Shown: positions 8,549-16,262 of the stretch, in pieces
Numbering within the stretch: the first letter of the stretch is position 1
Layout: every line of letters starts with the position of its first letter
IMG/VR virus record: IMGVR_UViG_3300042503_002645
Span: 1 to 64,000 of that record
Source of the DNA: a virus
DNA: 64,000 nt
Direction: 5' to 3' (one strand)
Program-made: the position numbers and the translations under genes
Notes under the pieces: generated by a model
Database searches by the model: none
What the model was told of the DNA's origin: nothing
The model's input: only the letters and a program-made list of their open reading frames with translations

Positions 8549-9949
8549 ATGTCGTTGCCAGTGACTGCACATCAGCAGTTGGTCGTGATCCCTGACGCGG
8601 CGTTCTCGCCCTACATGGTGCCGGGTAATCCGCGGGCGCACACTTACCTGGAGTTTTATCCGGAGCGCCAGTACGCCCACACGATGGTGATCGCCCCGCA
8701 TCATCACGAAGCGTGGCTCAATACCCACCTGTTCAAGATCGCCCTGTTCTGCCGGGCCAACAACATCAAGTTGGTCTCGATCGGCCACGAGAACCAGCTG
8801 CCATTCTTCGGCATGTTCTCCGACGCGGTAATTCTCCAAAAAGGCAGCCTGCATGAGCTGTTCGGCTGGTTCTCCACCTTCTCGACCGACACGCGCAACT
8901 TTGACAAGATCCCGGGCTGGGTCGACGTCTACAAGCACGACGACTTGCCCTGGGACGCGCTGCCCGTGCCGGTCGAACAGACTGTCCCCGACGCGCGGGC
9001 GAAGTTCCGGTCGCCCTGGCGCGCTATCTACGGGCACTACCCGGCCGAACACGTAATCGCCGTCTTCAGCGATTGCCGGATTTTTATCCGCGAGGCCAGC
9101 AAGGCGACCTTCGACCGGCTTAACGACGAGAACAAGCTTCCACGTCAGGCGATCTGGTGCGAGGTCAAAGAAAAGTACGGCAAAATGAACGCGCGGCTCG
9201 AGAATCTTCGCGCTGCCGGGCTGCCGTTGGTGGGCGTCAACAAACAGCTGCAGCGGGATCTAGTCCGCGAGCACGGCGCGGACTTCATGACTCTGCAGAT
9301 CCTATGCTCGTTGCGCAACGAGTGCCGGATGCTGTTGGGGGCTGGGAGCGCGCACGTCTTCGCCGTTGCCCCGGCCAACCACGCGATGGCGTTGGCCCCC
9401 GCAGATCGGTTCTACGACGCCGAGACCGAATACATCGTGCGTAAGTTCAACCAGCACCGTTTCGGCGCCGTGCCCTACGTCGAGGAGGCCACGCTGACGT
9501 TTCTTTGCACGGAAGATCCACGGCAATACTCGCCGAAACGCGAGGATGAACATATCGCGCACTGGCAGCTAGATTACTTTCTGCCCGAGGAGGCACTGCG
9601 CGCCTATCTGGAGTGCGCGCTGGCGATCCCGCCGCGCACGAGCGTGGAGGAAGTGACCTGGGAGGCGTTTCGCGCCGAGCGCCGTTTTGATCCGTTCACC
9701 AGCGGCCGCCAAATTCGGTTTCAGCGCGGCAGCGGCGAACATTTGTCGGATGTAATTCTTGAGCCGGACGGTACACTGACCCCGCGCTCGACGAACGAGA
9801 CTTACTGGAGCCAGGTCGGCGACAGGCTAGCGTTCAAGATGCACCTCGGACAAACGGCTACAGTTTTTCGGCCTGAGAATGACTCGACGCTCAGCGGATG
9901 TTTTATTTACAACCAGCCCATCCTCCATCAACTGCTACTTATCCCGTGA
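8549..9949 (+). CDS. Unknown protein of the glycan cassette
   Basis: 466 aa, not recognised. Residues 1-150 contain HTMVIAPHHHEAWLNTH and LVSIGHENQLPFFGMFSDA, and the middle contains a strand-helix pattern (HVIAVFSDCRIFIREAS, LPLVGVNKQ, LLGAGSAHVFAVAP) that could be a GT-B-like double Rossmann fold. The last 100 residues look beta-rich. Position between glycosyltransferase-like genes suggests a sugar-related role, but no motif proves it. Confidence 0.7.
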   Translation: MSLPVTAHQQLVVIPDAAFSPYMVPGNPRAHTYLEFYPERQYAHTMVIAPHHHEAWLNTHLFKIALFCRANNIKLVSIGHENQLPFFGMFSDAVILQKGSLHELFGWFSTFSTDTRNFDKIPGWVDVYKHDDLPWDALPVPVEQTVPDARAKFRSPWRAIYGHYPAEHVIAVFSDCRIFIREASKATFDRLNDENKLPRQAIWCEVKEKYGKMNARLENLRAAGLPLVGVNKQLQRDLVREHGADFMTLQILCSLRNECRMLLGAGSAHVFAVAPANHAMALAPADRFYDAETEYIVRKFNQHRFGAVPYVEEATLTFLCTEDPRQYSPKREDEHIAHWQLDYFLPEEALRAYLECALAIPPRTSVEEVTWEAFRAERRFDPFTSGRQIRFQRGSGEHLSDVILEPDGTLTPRSTNETYWSQVGDRLAFKMHLGQTATVFRPENDSTLSGCFIYNQPILHQLLLIP

Positions 9950-10947
9950 GTAATTCATCGCCGACGACCGCGCCGCGCAAGATAATCTTTCGCAACTGGC
10001 AAAGCCCGGGCGACCTCGTGATGCTGCTGTTCGCCATCACGAGCCTGCACGAGTCGCATCCGGGCAAGTTCATCACGGACGTGGACTGCGGCGTCAAAGA
10101 TATCTTTGAGCACAATCCTCTGATTACGCCGCTGGACCGCGCGGATTCGGATGTCGAGGTGGTCCACGCCGAGTACCCGAGCATTCACCGCTCGAACACG
10201 CACTCGGTGCGGTTCGTCGAGGCTTTTGGCGAGTACCTGAGTGAGAAGCTGGGCGTGCCGATCAAGCCGACGCGCTTCCACAGCGTGCTGTACATCACGC
10301 CCGAGGAGCAGGGCTGGTTTTCGGGCGTCTACGAAAAACTCCAGAAAGACGTGCCGTACTGGGTCATCAACGCGGGGCACAAGTACGACTACACGGCCAA
10401 GGCCTGGAGCTTCGCGCGCTACCAGGAGCTGGTCGCCCGCTTCCCCGACGTCTGGTTCGTCCAGGTCGGCGCCAAGGAGCACAACCACCCCGAGCTGACC
10501 GGCCCCAACGTTCTGAACTTCATCGGGCAGACCACGATCCGGCAGATGATCCGTTTGGTCTACAACTCGTTCGGCGTGATCTCCGGCGTCAGCTTCCCCA
10601 TGCACCTGGCCTACGCTGTGCCGCCGCACCCGCGGTTCAATCGAAGTAGCCGCGCCAACATCACCATCGCAGGCGGTCGCGAGCCATCGCACTGGGAGGA
10701 GGGACCCAACCACCAGTTCCTCCATACGTGTGGTATGCTCCCCTGCTGCGACATGGGCGGCTGCTGGAAGAGCCGAGTGATCCCGCTGGGCGACAACGAC
10801 TACAAGGACAAGAACCTTTGCAGTCGCCCAGTGGTCATGGAAAACGGCCAGTGGATCGGCGAGTGCATGGCGATGATCAGCGTGGACGAAGTCGCCCGGC
10901 ACATTGAGCGGTACATGGCCTACTTGGATTACTCTCCTAAATTCTGA
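9946..10947 (+). CDS. Glycosyltransferase family 9-like (heptosyltransferase-like)
   Basis: 333 aa. It opens with IIFRNWQSPGDLVMLLFAI, matching the N-terminal strand and GD-rich loop of ADP-heptose:LPS heptosyltransferases. VPYWVINAGHKYDYTAKAW, the strand WFVQVGAKEH and SGVSFPMHLAYAV correspond to the second Rossmann domain and its sugar-nucleotide loop. The C-terminal third has a Cys cluster (HTCGMLPCCDMGGCW), odd for the family. Start GTG 9946 overlaps the previous stop. A perfect copy of the dispersed palindrome lies in codons for KDIF. Confidence 0.75.
   Translation: MSNSSPTTAPRKIIFRNWQSPGDLVMLLFAITSLHESHPGKFITDVDCGVKDIFEHNPLITPLDRADSDVEVVHAEYPSIHRSNTHSVRFVEAFGEYLSEKLGVPIKPTRFHSVLYITPEEQGWFSGVYEKLQKDVPYWVINAGHKYDYTAKAWSFARYQELVARFPDVWFVQVGAKEHNHPELTGPNVLNFIGQTTIRQMIRLVYNSFGVISGVSFPMHLAYAVPPHPRFNRSSRANITIAGGREPSHWEEGPNHQFLHTCGMLPCCDMGGCWKSRVIPLGDNDYKDKNLCSRPVVMENGQWIGECMAMISVDEVARHIERYMAYLDYSPKF
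10095..10108. other. CAAAGATATCTTTG palindrome, perfect copy 2
   Basis: Perfect 14-bp palindrome inside the GT9-like gene, read as codons AAA GAT ATC TTT (KDIF). AAA and TTT are disfavoured codons in this GC-rich genome. Confidence 0.8.
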
Positions 10948-10957
10948 AGGATCAGAG

Positions 10958-11482
10958 ATGCCCCACGAAGACGACATCGAGTGGCTGCGAACAGCGCTGG
11001 CACACGCGGCGGCCTATTCAGACGACCCGCGGACGCAGAACGGCGCGGTGATTGTGGCGCAGCCTGGCGGCTACCCCCTCGGCGAGCCGCATTTTGTCGT
11101 GGCCGCAAATTGTTTTCCTGTCGGCGGCATCGGCAGGATTCAGGTCACCGACGAGCGCCTGGACCCGGCCACGAAGCTAACGTACATGGAGCACGCTGAG
11201 CGTGGCGCGATCTACAGGGCCGCGGCGGACCGCGTCACGACCTGGGGCTCGACAATGTACTGCCCGTGGTTCGCCTGCGTGGATTGCGCCCGGGCGATTA
11301 TCTGTTCGGGCATCAAGCGTGTCGTCGGGCTCAAGAAGCCGCGGCTGCTTACTCCCGAGCGTTGGCGGGCGACGATCGAGCAGGCCGATGCGCTGCTGGC
11401 CGAGGCGCACGTTCGCGTCGACCTGCTCGAGGACGAGATCGGTGTCGAGATCCTGTTCAACGGCGAAAAGGTGGTGCTGTGA
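10958..11482 (+). CDS. Cytidine/deoxycytidylate deaminase-family protein
   Basis: 174 aa. Zinc site: H79-A80-E81 (MEHAERGAI) and P103-W104-x2-C107-x2-C110, the HAE plus PxxCxxC pattern of zinc deaminases with Trp in place of the second residue of PC. The opening PRTQNGAVIV matches the nucleotide-binding strand of dCMP deaminases. It could supply dUMP for DNA synthesis or act on a cytosine-containing sugar nucleotide. The ATG at 10958 follows AAGGATCAGAG. It overlaps the next gene (TGATG). Confidence 0.85.
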   Translation: MPHEDDIEWLRTALAHAAAYSDDPRTQNGAVIVAQPGGYPLGEPHFVVAANCFPVGGIGRIQVTDERLDPATKLTYMEHAERGAIYRAAADRVTTWGSTMYCPWFACVDCARAIICSGIKRVVGLKKPRLLTPERWRATIEQADALLAEAHVRVDLLEDEIGVEILFNGEKVVL

Positions 11483-12012
11483 TGCTTTCTCGAGACGACC
11501 TTGGCCCGTGGATGACCGAGCGTGGCTACACCCGGGCCGCGGAGATCGGTGTCTGGAAGGGCGAGTTCTCGGCTCGGCTCCTGAGCACCTGGGACGGGAC
11601 GCTCCACATGATCGACGCCTGGCGGCACCTCGAGGGCTACCAGGACCAGTGCAACCTGCCGGACGAGGAGCACGAGCGTTGCCTCGAAAAAGCTCAGCTC
11701 GTTGCCAGCGCCTTTGCGCCGCGGGGGCTGATTCTGCGTGGATTGTCGCTGGACGTCGCGCCAATGCTTCCGGACGGCTACTTCGACTTGGTCTACCTGG
11801 ACGCCGACCACAGTTACGAAGCGGTCATGCAGGACCTGGCAGCCTGGCGGCCCAAGCTTCGCGCTGGCGGCACGCTCGGCGGGCATGATTACATCGACGG
11901 CGTCCGCGAAGAGGGCGTGTTCGGCGTCAAGACGGCCGTGCACGAGTTCTTTGGGCGCCCGCCTGAGATCATTACGAGCGACTACTACCCCAGCTGGTTC
12001 TACACCGTATGA
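11482..12012 (+). CDS. Class I SAM-dependent methyltransferase-like protein
   Basis: 176 aa. AAEIGVWKGEFSARLL is motif I and MIDAW the second acidic strand. DLVYLDADHSYEAVMQDL is the Methyltransf_24-type motif, and GGTLGGHDY follows. It is similar in layout to the gene at 7104. Start and end overlap neighbours by single-base TGATG and ATGA junctions, so it belongs to one translationally coupled operon. Confidence 0.82.
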   Translation: MLSRDDLGPWMTERGYTRAAEIGVWKGEFSARLLSTWDGTLHMIDAWRHLEGYQDQCNLPDEEHERCLEKAQLVASAFAPRGLILRGLSLDVAPMLPDGYFDLVYLDADHSYEAVMQDLAAWRPKLRAGGTLGGHDYIDGVREEGVFGVKTAVHEFFGRPPEIITSDYYPSWFYTV

Positions 12013-12419
12013 CCCCCTTTCGGCGTACGCACATCGCGCTGGACTTCGATCGCACGTTTACCAGCGACATTGAACTGTGGCGGCACCTGATTCGGCTGTT
12101 TGCGCAGCGCGGGCACCGGGTCTATCTGGTTACCGGTCGGCACGATCGTCCGGACAACCACGAGCTGGTGGAACGCGTCGTGGGTGCGCTGGCGTACAAG
12201 TTCCTGAGCGGCTGCGTCTTCTGCAACCACGCGCCCAAGCGCGACGTGATGGAGGCGCGCAGCATTATGATTGACATCTGGATTGACGATTTGCCAGAAA
12301 TGATCGGGCATAACGACCAAGCAGTGTTTCGCAAGCTTGAAGCGCAGCAGCACGTCACCGAGACGTTGCCGGTCTTCGAGCCGGGCGCCGTTGATCCGGC
12401 CGCTGTCTGGCCGTCTTAG
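12009..12419 (+). CDS. HAD-superfamily phosphatase-like protein
   Basis: 136 aa. HAD motif I is ALDFDRTFT (D12 nucleophile, D14 general acid), motif II VTGR, and the motif IV acidic pair lies in IWIDDLPE. The motif III Lys may be K80 in APKRDV. Small size and no cap domain suggest a C0-type phosphatase, perhaps acting on a sugar phosphate of the cassette. Confidence 0.8.
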   Translation: MTPFRRTHIALDFDRTFTSDIELWRHLIRLFAQRGHRVYLVTGRHDRPDNHELVERVVGALAYKFLSGCVFCNHAPKRDVMEARSIMIDIWIDDLPEMIGHNDQAVFRKLEAQQHVTETLPVFEPGAVDPAAVWPS

Positions 12420-12431
12420 TGAGAACACGTC

Positions 12432-13724
12432 ATGCGCTCGTGGGACTTTTTCGACACGCTTCTGGGGCGCGCTTGCGGCGAGCCATGGCGTGTGTTTGAA
12501 CTGATCGGCGGCGCGGAGTTCAAGCAGCTCCGGCAGCAAGCTGAGCAGAAGAGCGACAAGTCGTACGCGGGGATCTACGCGCAGCTCAAGACGATGACCG
12601 GCTGGTCGTCGGAGAAAGTCGCCGAGCTGGCCGAGCAAGAGCTGGACTGGGAGCGCCGCCTGGCATTTCCCATTCGTGAGAACGTGAGCCAGGTCGCACC
12701 CGGCGATTACGTGATCACCGACACGTATCTCGACGCGGCCCAGGTGCGCGAACTGGCCGACCGCGTCGGTGTGCCCGCCGTGCAGATCATCGCGACTTAC
12801 GGCGGCAAGCATCACGGGACTGTCTGGCGCGATCTGCAGAAACAGCGCGCGGCGATCGTGACCCACACCGGCGACAACCGGCACGCCGACTTCGACCAGG
12901 CGCGGCGGCATCAGTTTCAGTCCGTTCACTACCGGGGCGGCGAGCTAATTGGCATAGAGAAGACGTTTGTTGTCAGCGGGCACTGGGACGTTGCTGGGCT
13001 ATCCCGCTGCGTGCGGCTCCAGAATCCGTACGCGCGGCCCGATCCGCGCGCGGCCGCGTGGAATCAGCAGGCGAACTACAACATTCCGTTCTTGCTGTTT
13101 TGCGCGGCTGAGCTGCGCAATTACATCGGGCACCAGCGGCGGCGCAAAGTGTTCTTTCTGTCGCGCGACACCTGCCTGCTGCAGCGGGTGTTTCAGGCGC
13201 TCTATCCGGACATCCCCGCTGAGACGTTCTACGCCAGCCGTCAAACCTACACCCACCCAAGCGCGCACTTTATCGAGTACGCGAAGCGCGCCGCGGAAAC
13301 ACCGGGTGCGCTGTTCGTGGATCTGCAGGGCACCGGCAAGAGCGTCAACACGTTTTCGACTGCGCAGGGCGTGTCGTTGCCGTACTTGTACTGTGCCGCG
13401 CCCGCAAAGCTGCAACTGTACTGCCCGGCGCTCTACAGGCTTTCTTACGTCGGGACGGAGCTCGAGGTCTTCAACTACGACGTGCAGGGCCGCGTGATCG
13501 ACGTGGTGAACGGGCAGCCCGTCCGAGACAAGGTCGAGTACGATGTGACGTTGGTTGAGGCGGGGCACGCGGCGGTCGATTGCCTGTTGCGGTCTCTCTT
13601 CCGCGCGCCCCAGCAGGCTGACGAAAAGCTCACCAATATGCTGTTCGCCAAGATTCGGCACCACGCGCCGCGCGGGCTACTGCAGCAGCACCAGGTCTAT
13701 CACCCCATCGTCAAGCCGAAATAG
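12432..13724 (+). CDS. HAD-like hydrolase with C-terminal extension (COG5610-like)
   Basis: 430 aa. The first ~180 residues have HAD-like motifs: SWDFFDTLLGR, YVITDTYLD and THTGDNRHADFDQAR. The second half has VFFLSRDTCLLQRVFQAL, ETFYASRQTY and GALFVDLQGTGKS, which resembles the long HAD-type proteins encoded beside bacterial polysaccharide genes. The motif I aspartates are displaced (DFFDT). Likely handles a phosphorylated glycan intermediate; specificity unknown. Confidence 0.7.
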   Translation: MRSWDFFDTLLGRACGEPWRVFELIGGAEFKQLRQQAEQKSDKSYAGIYAQLKTMTGWSSEKVAELAEQELDWERRLAFPIRENVSQVAPGDYVITDTYLDAAQVRELADRVGVPAVQIIATYGGKHHGTVWRDLQKQRAAIVTHTGDNRHADFDQARRHQFQSVHYRGGELIGIEKTFVVSGHWDVAGLSRCVRLQNPYARPDPRAAAWNQQANYNIPFLLFCAAELRNYIGHQRRRKVFFLSRDTCLLQRVFQALYPDIPAETFYASRQTYTHPSAHFIEYAKRAAETPGALFVDLQGTGKSVNTFSTAQGVSLPYLYCAAPAKLQLYCPALYRLSYVGTELEVFNYDVQGRVIDVVNGQPVRDKVEYDVTLVEAGHAAVDCLLRSLFRAPQQADEKLTNMLFAKIRHHAPRGLLQQHQVYHPIVKPK

Positions 13725-13726
13725 CC

Positions 13727-14353
13727 GTGTACGCCTCGATTCCGGCCTTCTGCATCAACCTTGATACCCGGCCGGATCGGTGGGCGCAGGCCGAGGCTGA
13801 GTTTCAGCGCGTGGCGTGGCCGGTCGAGCGCTGGCCCGCGATGCGCTACGCAACCTCGCCGGTTCCCGGACTTTCGGCAGGCGCGGCTGGCTGTCTGGAA
13901 AGCCATCGGCAGCTCTGGCGGCACTGCCTGGCTGCGGGTTTCTCCGTCATGGCTGTCTTCGAGGACGACGGCGTGCTGGCGCCGCGGTTCAAAGATATCT
14001 ATTCCAGCGTGGCGGCCCAGCTACCCGCGGACTGGGAAGTCTGGCACCTGCACAGCACCCACGCCCGGACAGCGCCCGTCAGCGAGGCCATCGTGGCGTA
14101 CCGGAGCAACGGCTGGGGCTCGCACGGCTACCTGATTCGACCCAGCGCCTGCGAGAAGCTCCTGCAGCTGGACAGCGCGCAGCCGGTCGACGCGCAGCTC
14201 ACCGGCGGCCTGCTCGCGTTGGGTGGACAACCCTATGGTACGGCGCTAGGCTGCGCCCTCTGTTTGCAACGCGGCGAAGATACGGACATCCCGGTGAACT
14301 CGCAGGTCGACTATTGGCGTCGGTTGCGCGGGCGCCTTTTTGAAGGACGTTAA
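13727..14353 (+). CDS. Glycosyltransferase family 25-like protein
   Basis: 208 aa. FCINLDTRPDRW opens the protein as in LPS glycosyltransferases of family GT25. GCLESHRQLWRHCLA and VMAVFEDDGVL (EDD metal site) follow at the expected spacing, and WGSHGYLIRPSACEKLL matches the third family block. Start GTG 13727 lies two bases after the previous stop. A variant of the dispersed palindrome (13990-14003) codes for KDIY here. Confidence 0.85.
   Translation: MYASIPAFCINLDTRPDRWAQAEAEFQRVAWPVERWPAMRYATSPVPGLSAGAAGCLESHRQLWRHCLAAGFSVMAVFEDDGVLAPRFKDIYSSVAAQLPADWEVWHLHSTHARTAPVSEAIVAYRSNGWGSHGYLIRPSACEKLLQLDSAQPVDAQLTGGLLALGGQPYGTALGCALCLQRGEDTDIPVNSQVDYWRRLRGRLFEGR
13990..14003. other. GATATC palindrome, variant site
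   Basis: CAAAGATATCTATT, left arm perfect and right arm 2/4, inside the GT25-like gene (codons for KDIY). Confidence 0.6.
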
Positions 14354-14354
14354 C

Positions 14355-14873
14355 GTGGCCAGGCATGAAGAAGACAAGGCGCACCGCAAACTCGTCGACG
14401 ACTGGATCCGGGGGCCGCGAGAGAGCAGCGGCGACGCGTTGATCCTGATTGCGCACCTGGGCAACATCGATGGCCAGGACGTCGAGCTCCAGAACACCCC
14501 GGCGTATCTCCAGGCAGCGCTCGCGCAGGGCTGGCACGTCTGCTGCGATGTCGTCTCCCGGCACGGCGGCTTTGCGCTGCCGACCCAGCGCGGCCTGGCG
14601 CCGATGCCGTACTCAATGCTGTCTCACGCGCGGGTCTGGTGCCGCGCAGCCGACCCCGAAACGTTCGACGCCCTGGCACAGGTCGGCGCCCACATTGTCC
14701 TCCGCGACACGAACTCCTGGTCGCCCACCAATCACGGTTATCTCTGGACACACCCCGACGCGCCCCTGACGCCGCGCTCTATCGCGGCCTACCCCGAACT
14801 TGCGGCGCCAGATTGGTTGAAATCCCGCGAAATTGCGGGAATCTGCAGCAACGAAATCGCGCGCTATCTATAA
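14355..14873 (+). CDS. Degenerate glycerophosphodiester-phosphodiesterase-like protein
   Basis: 172 aa. The layout follows a small TIM-barrel family I remember from large phages and giant viruses, with HRGN near the start, an ENS motif, an EID motif and a C-terminal GYIWTYPG block. Here these read AHLGNIDG, LQNTPAYLQAA, VCCDVV and GYLWTHPDAPLT. The catalytic His/Arg and Glu/Asp positions of active GDPD enzymes are mostly changed, so it may be inactive or act on another substrate. GTG 14355 follows GAAGGA. It is the last gene of the glycan cassette. Confidence 0.6.
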   Translation: MARHEEDKAHRKLVDDWIRGPRESSGDALILIAHLGNIDGQDVELQNTPAYLQAALAQGWHVCCDVVSRHGGFALPTQRGLAPMPYSMLSHARVWCRAADPETFDALAQVGAHIVLRDTNSWSPTNHGYLWTHPDAPLTPRSIAAYPELAAPDWLKSREIAGICSNEIARYL

Positions 14874-15214
14874 TGCGGCAGTGCCGCTGTTCTTTGACAA
14901 CCTTTTTGCGCCCGTCTATTGAGACGTGATAAATTGGTGTTTGCGCGTGAAAACGTGCAAATGCTGCGAGTTAGTCGTGGTGGCCGACTGGTTAGGTGCT
15001 ATTTCGGCGGCATGGATGCTTTCGGGGTAGCGGGAACCGTGGTCAGATCATGACGTGAACACGGTCGGAGGCGCGGTGAATGCCACACGGGGCGAACATA
15101 TGCCTTTGTAAGTCACCGCATTACTTCAGCTTGCTGAAGTTGGACCTGGGGGTAGGGGATCCCAGGAGCTCGCGGCACAACAATCGATTTATTTACGCGC
15201 AGAGGGCTGATGGG
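14874..15214. other. Hairpin-rich noncoding stretch, possible structured RNA
   Basis: 341 bp without a convincing gene. A TTGACA hexamer lies at 14894-14899. Further on, GTCGTGGT (near 14972) can pair with ATCATGAC (near 15045). ACCGTG and CACGGT pair around 15036-15064. GCGGTGA at 15073-15079 pairs with TCACCGC at 15113-15119. ACTTCAG/CTGAAGT forms a tight hairpin at 15123-15140. CCTGGG/CCCAGG pair at 15145-15166. Part of it looks D-arm-like (GCC, GACTGGTTA, GGT) but no anticodon arm or T arm fits. I call it a candidate structured RNA or leader before the lysis genes. Confidence 0.45.
14894..14922 (+). promoter_or_regulatory. Candidate promoter upstream of the hairpin-rich stretch
   Basis: A perfect TTGACA (14894-14899), then 17 bp, then TATTGA (14917-14922), which is only a 3/6 -10 box. 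TGATAA at 14928-14933 is AT-rich but too far away. It would drive the hairpin-rich region and the lysis genes. Confidence 0.3.
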
Positions 15215-15553
15215 ATGTTTTTAGACGCAACTCATCCGCTCTGGGTATTTCTCAGCGCGTTCGGGGTGTCGTCGTTTGCCGGGCTGGCCACGTATCTCCG
15301 TTTTTCGCGTAAAATGTCGCGGCTCGGCCTGCTTAGCGCTATGCTGAATGCGGGTTGTCTCGGGCTGGCGATTTCGCTGCTCTGGTACCGGCATTTCCGG
15401 GAATCGGAGAACATTTATGGCCTCATCGGAATCTGCGTGTTCGCAGGCATGAGCGGGTCGGCGGTCACCGACGTTGTGTGGTCGATTCTTTCTGGATCCG
15501 GAATCAAGGTAAACATTACCCACGAACACAACAGGAGCAACGAAGATGAGTGA
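15215..15553 (+). CDS. Holin-like membrane protein
   Basis: 112 aa with three likely membrane helices (about residues 7-27, 37-57 and 67-90) and a charged polar tail (ITHEHNRSNEDE). This topology is typical of class I-type phage holins, which permeabilise the inner membrane for endolysin. The start ATG 15215 follows AGAGGG; the frame is open upstream but that part has no protein-like character. It overlaps the next small gene by 8 bp. It could instead be another membrane protein. Confidence 0.6.
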   Translation: MFLDATHPLWVFLSAFGVSSFAGLATYLRFSRKMSRLGLLSAMLNAGCLGLAISLLWYRHFRESENIYGLIGICVFAGMSGSAVTDVVWSILSGSGIKVNITHEHNRSNEDE

Positions 15554-15695
15554 CCGAAAACTTCGCGTGACTCTGAGCGCGGCGGCTTGGTGCGCCACGC
15601 TCTTGTGGGCCCTGGCGCTGCTTTCGTCCGCTTCAGCGGTCAGTAATAGCCGCGCGGTTATGGCGTCCGAAGCAACAAGAAGCGCGCGTCCATGA
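15546..15695 (+). CDS. Small membrane or exported protein (49 aa)
   Basis: MSDRKLRVTLSAAAWCATLL begins a protein with a basic N-terminus and a hydrophobic helix to about residue 30. SSASA could be a signal peptidase site. It overlaps the holin-like gene by 8 bp and the PAS gene by ATGA. Position suggests a lysis accessory protein (spanin-like or antiholin), but no motif proves this. Confidence 0.5.
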   Translation: MSDRKLRVTLSAAAWCATLLWALALLSSASAVSNSRAVMASEATRSARP

Positions 15696-16252
15696 CTTTT
15701 CTCACAGCCATGATGCTTGAACAACCTGCTGGAAAACGGCGCAATTTCGCGACCTGGTGGGCGTTCGCCGCCTCGGTTGCGTGCGCACTGCTGCTTTGGC
15801 ACAACGTCGCGCAGATTAACGCGCGCCAAAGCGAGATCATGAAGATCATCAACTACTCGACGGACGGAATCGTCGTCTGCGACCGGAATGGCAAGGTGCT
15901 CTTTGCCAATGACGCGACGCAGACGATTACCGGATTCAGCGAGCGCGACCTGGTTGACTCTGGCCTGGCGCAAATCATCCCGAACTACCTGCACGACAAG
16001 CATCGCCAGGGCCTCGAGCGCGCCAAAGACAAGAGCGCGCGCGGCATCGAAGGCGTCTTCTATCGAAACATCTATCCGGTCACGCGCAAGGACGGCGAAA
16101 CGATTATTTGTCTGATCAGCGTCGGTAGCGTGCTTCACTTTGGCGGCCCGCAGTTCTTCGCTTACATCACACCCGTTGCCGAGCCGACGGAAAGAAAGTC
16201 TTCCGTCAAACCTGGCGCACTGTCCAGCGTTCCGTCCTCGAGCGCGAAGTGA
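15692..16252 (+). CDS. Membrane-anchored PAS domain protein
   Basis: 186 aa. One membrane helix (about residues 20-38) is followed by a short helix and a PAS domain (about 52-165). The PAS features are INYSTDGIVVCDRNGKVLFAN, TITGFSERDL, then strands IEGVFYRNIYPV and ETIICLISV. No kinase, cyclase or other output domain follows, only a short Ser/Pro-rich tail. PAS domains bind small ligands or sense redox, light or oxygen. In a lysis cassette it could time lysis or interfere with host signalling; that is inference. Confidence 0.75.
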   Translation: MTFLTAMMLEQPAGKRRNFATWWAFAASVACALLLWHNVAQINARQSEIMKIINYSTDGIVVCDRNGKVLFANDATQTITGFSERDLVDSGLAQIIPNYLHDKHRQGLERAKDKSARGIEGVFYRNIYPVTRKDGETIICLISVGSVLHFGGPQFFAYITPVAEPTERKSSVKPGALSSVPSSSAK

Positions 16253-16262
16253 GGTGACGGCC

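Noticed and set aside
14972-15052. tRNA-like piece (GCC-GACTGGTTA-GGT with an 8-bp closing stem)
   Set aside because: No anticodon stem with a 7-base loop and no T arm with a TTC loop fits, and there is no CCA end. Kept only as part of a structured-RNA candidate.
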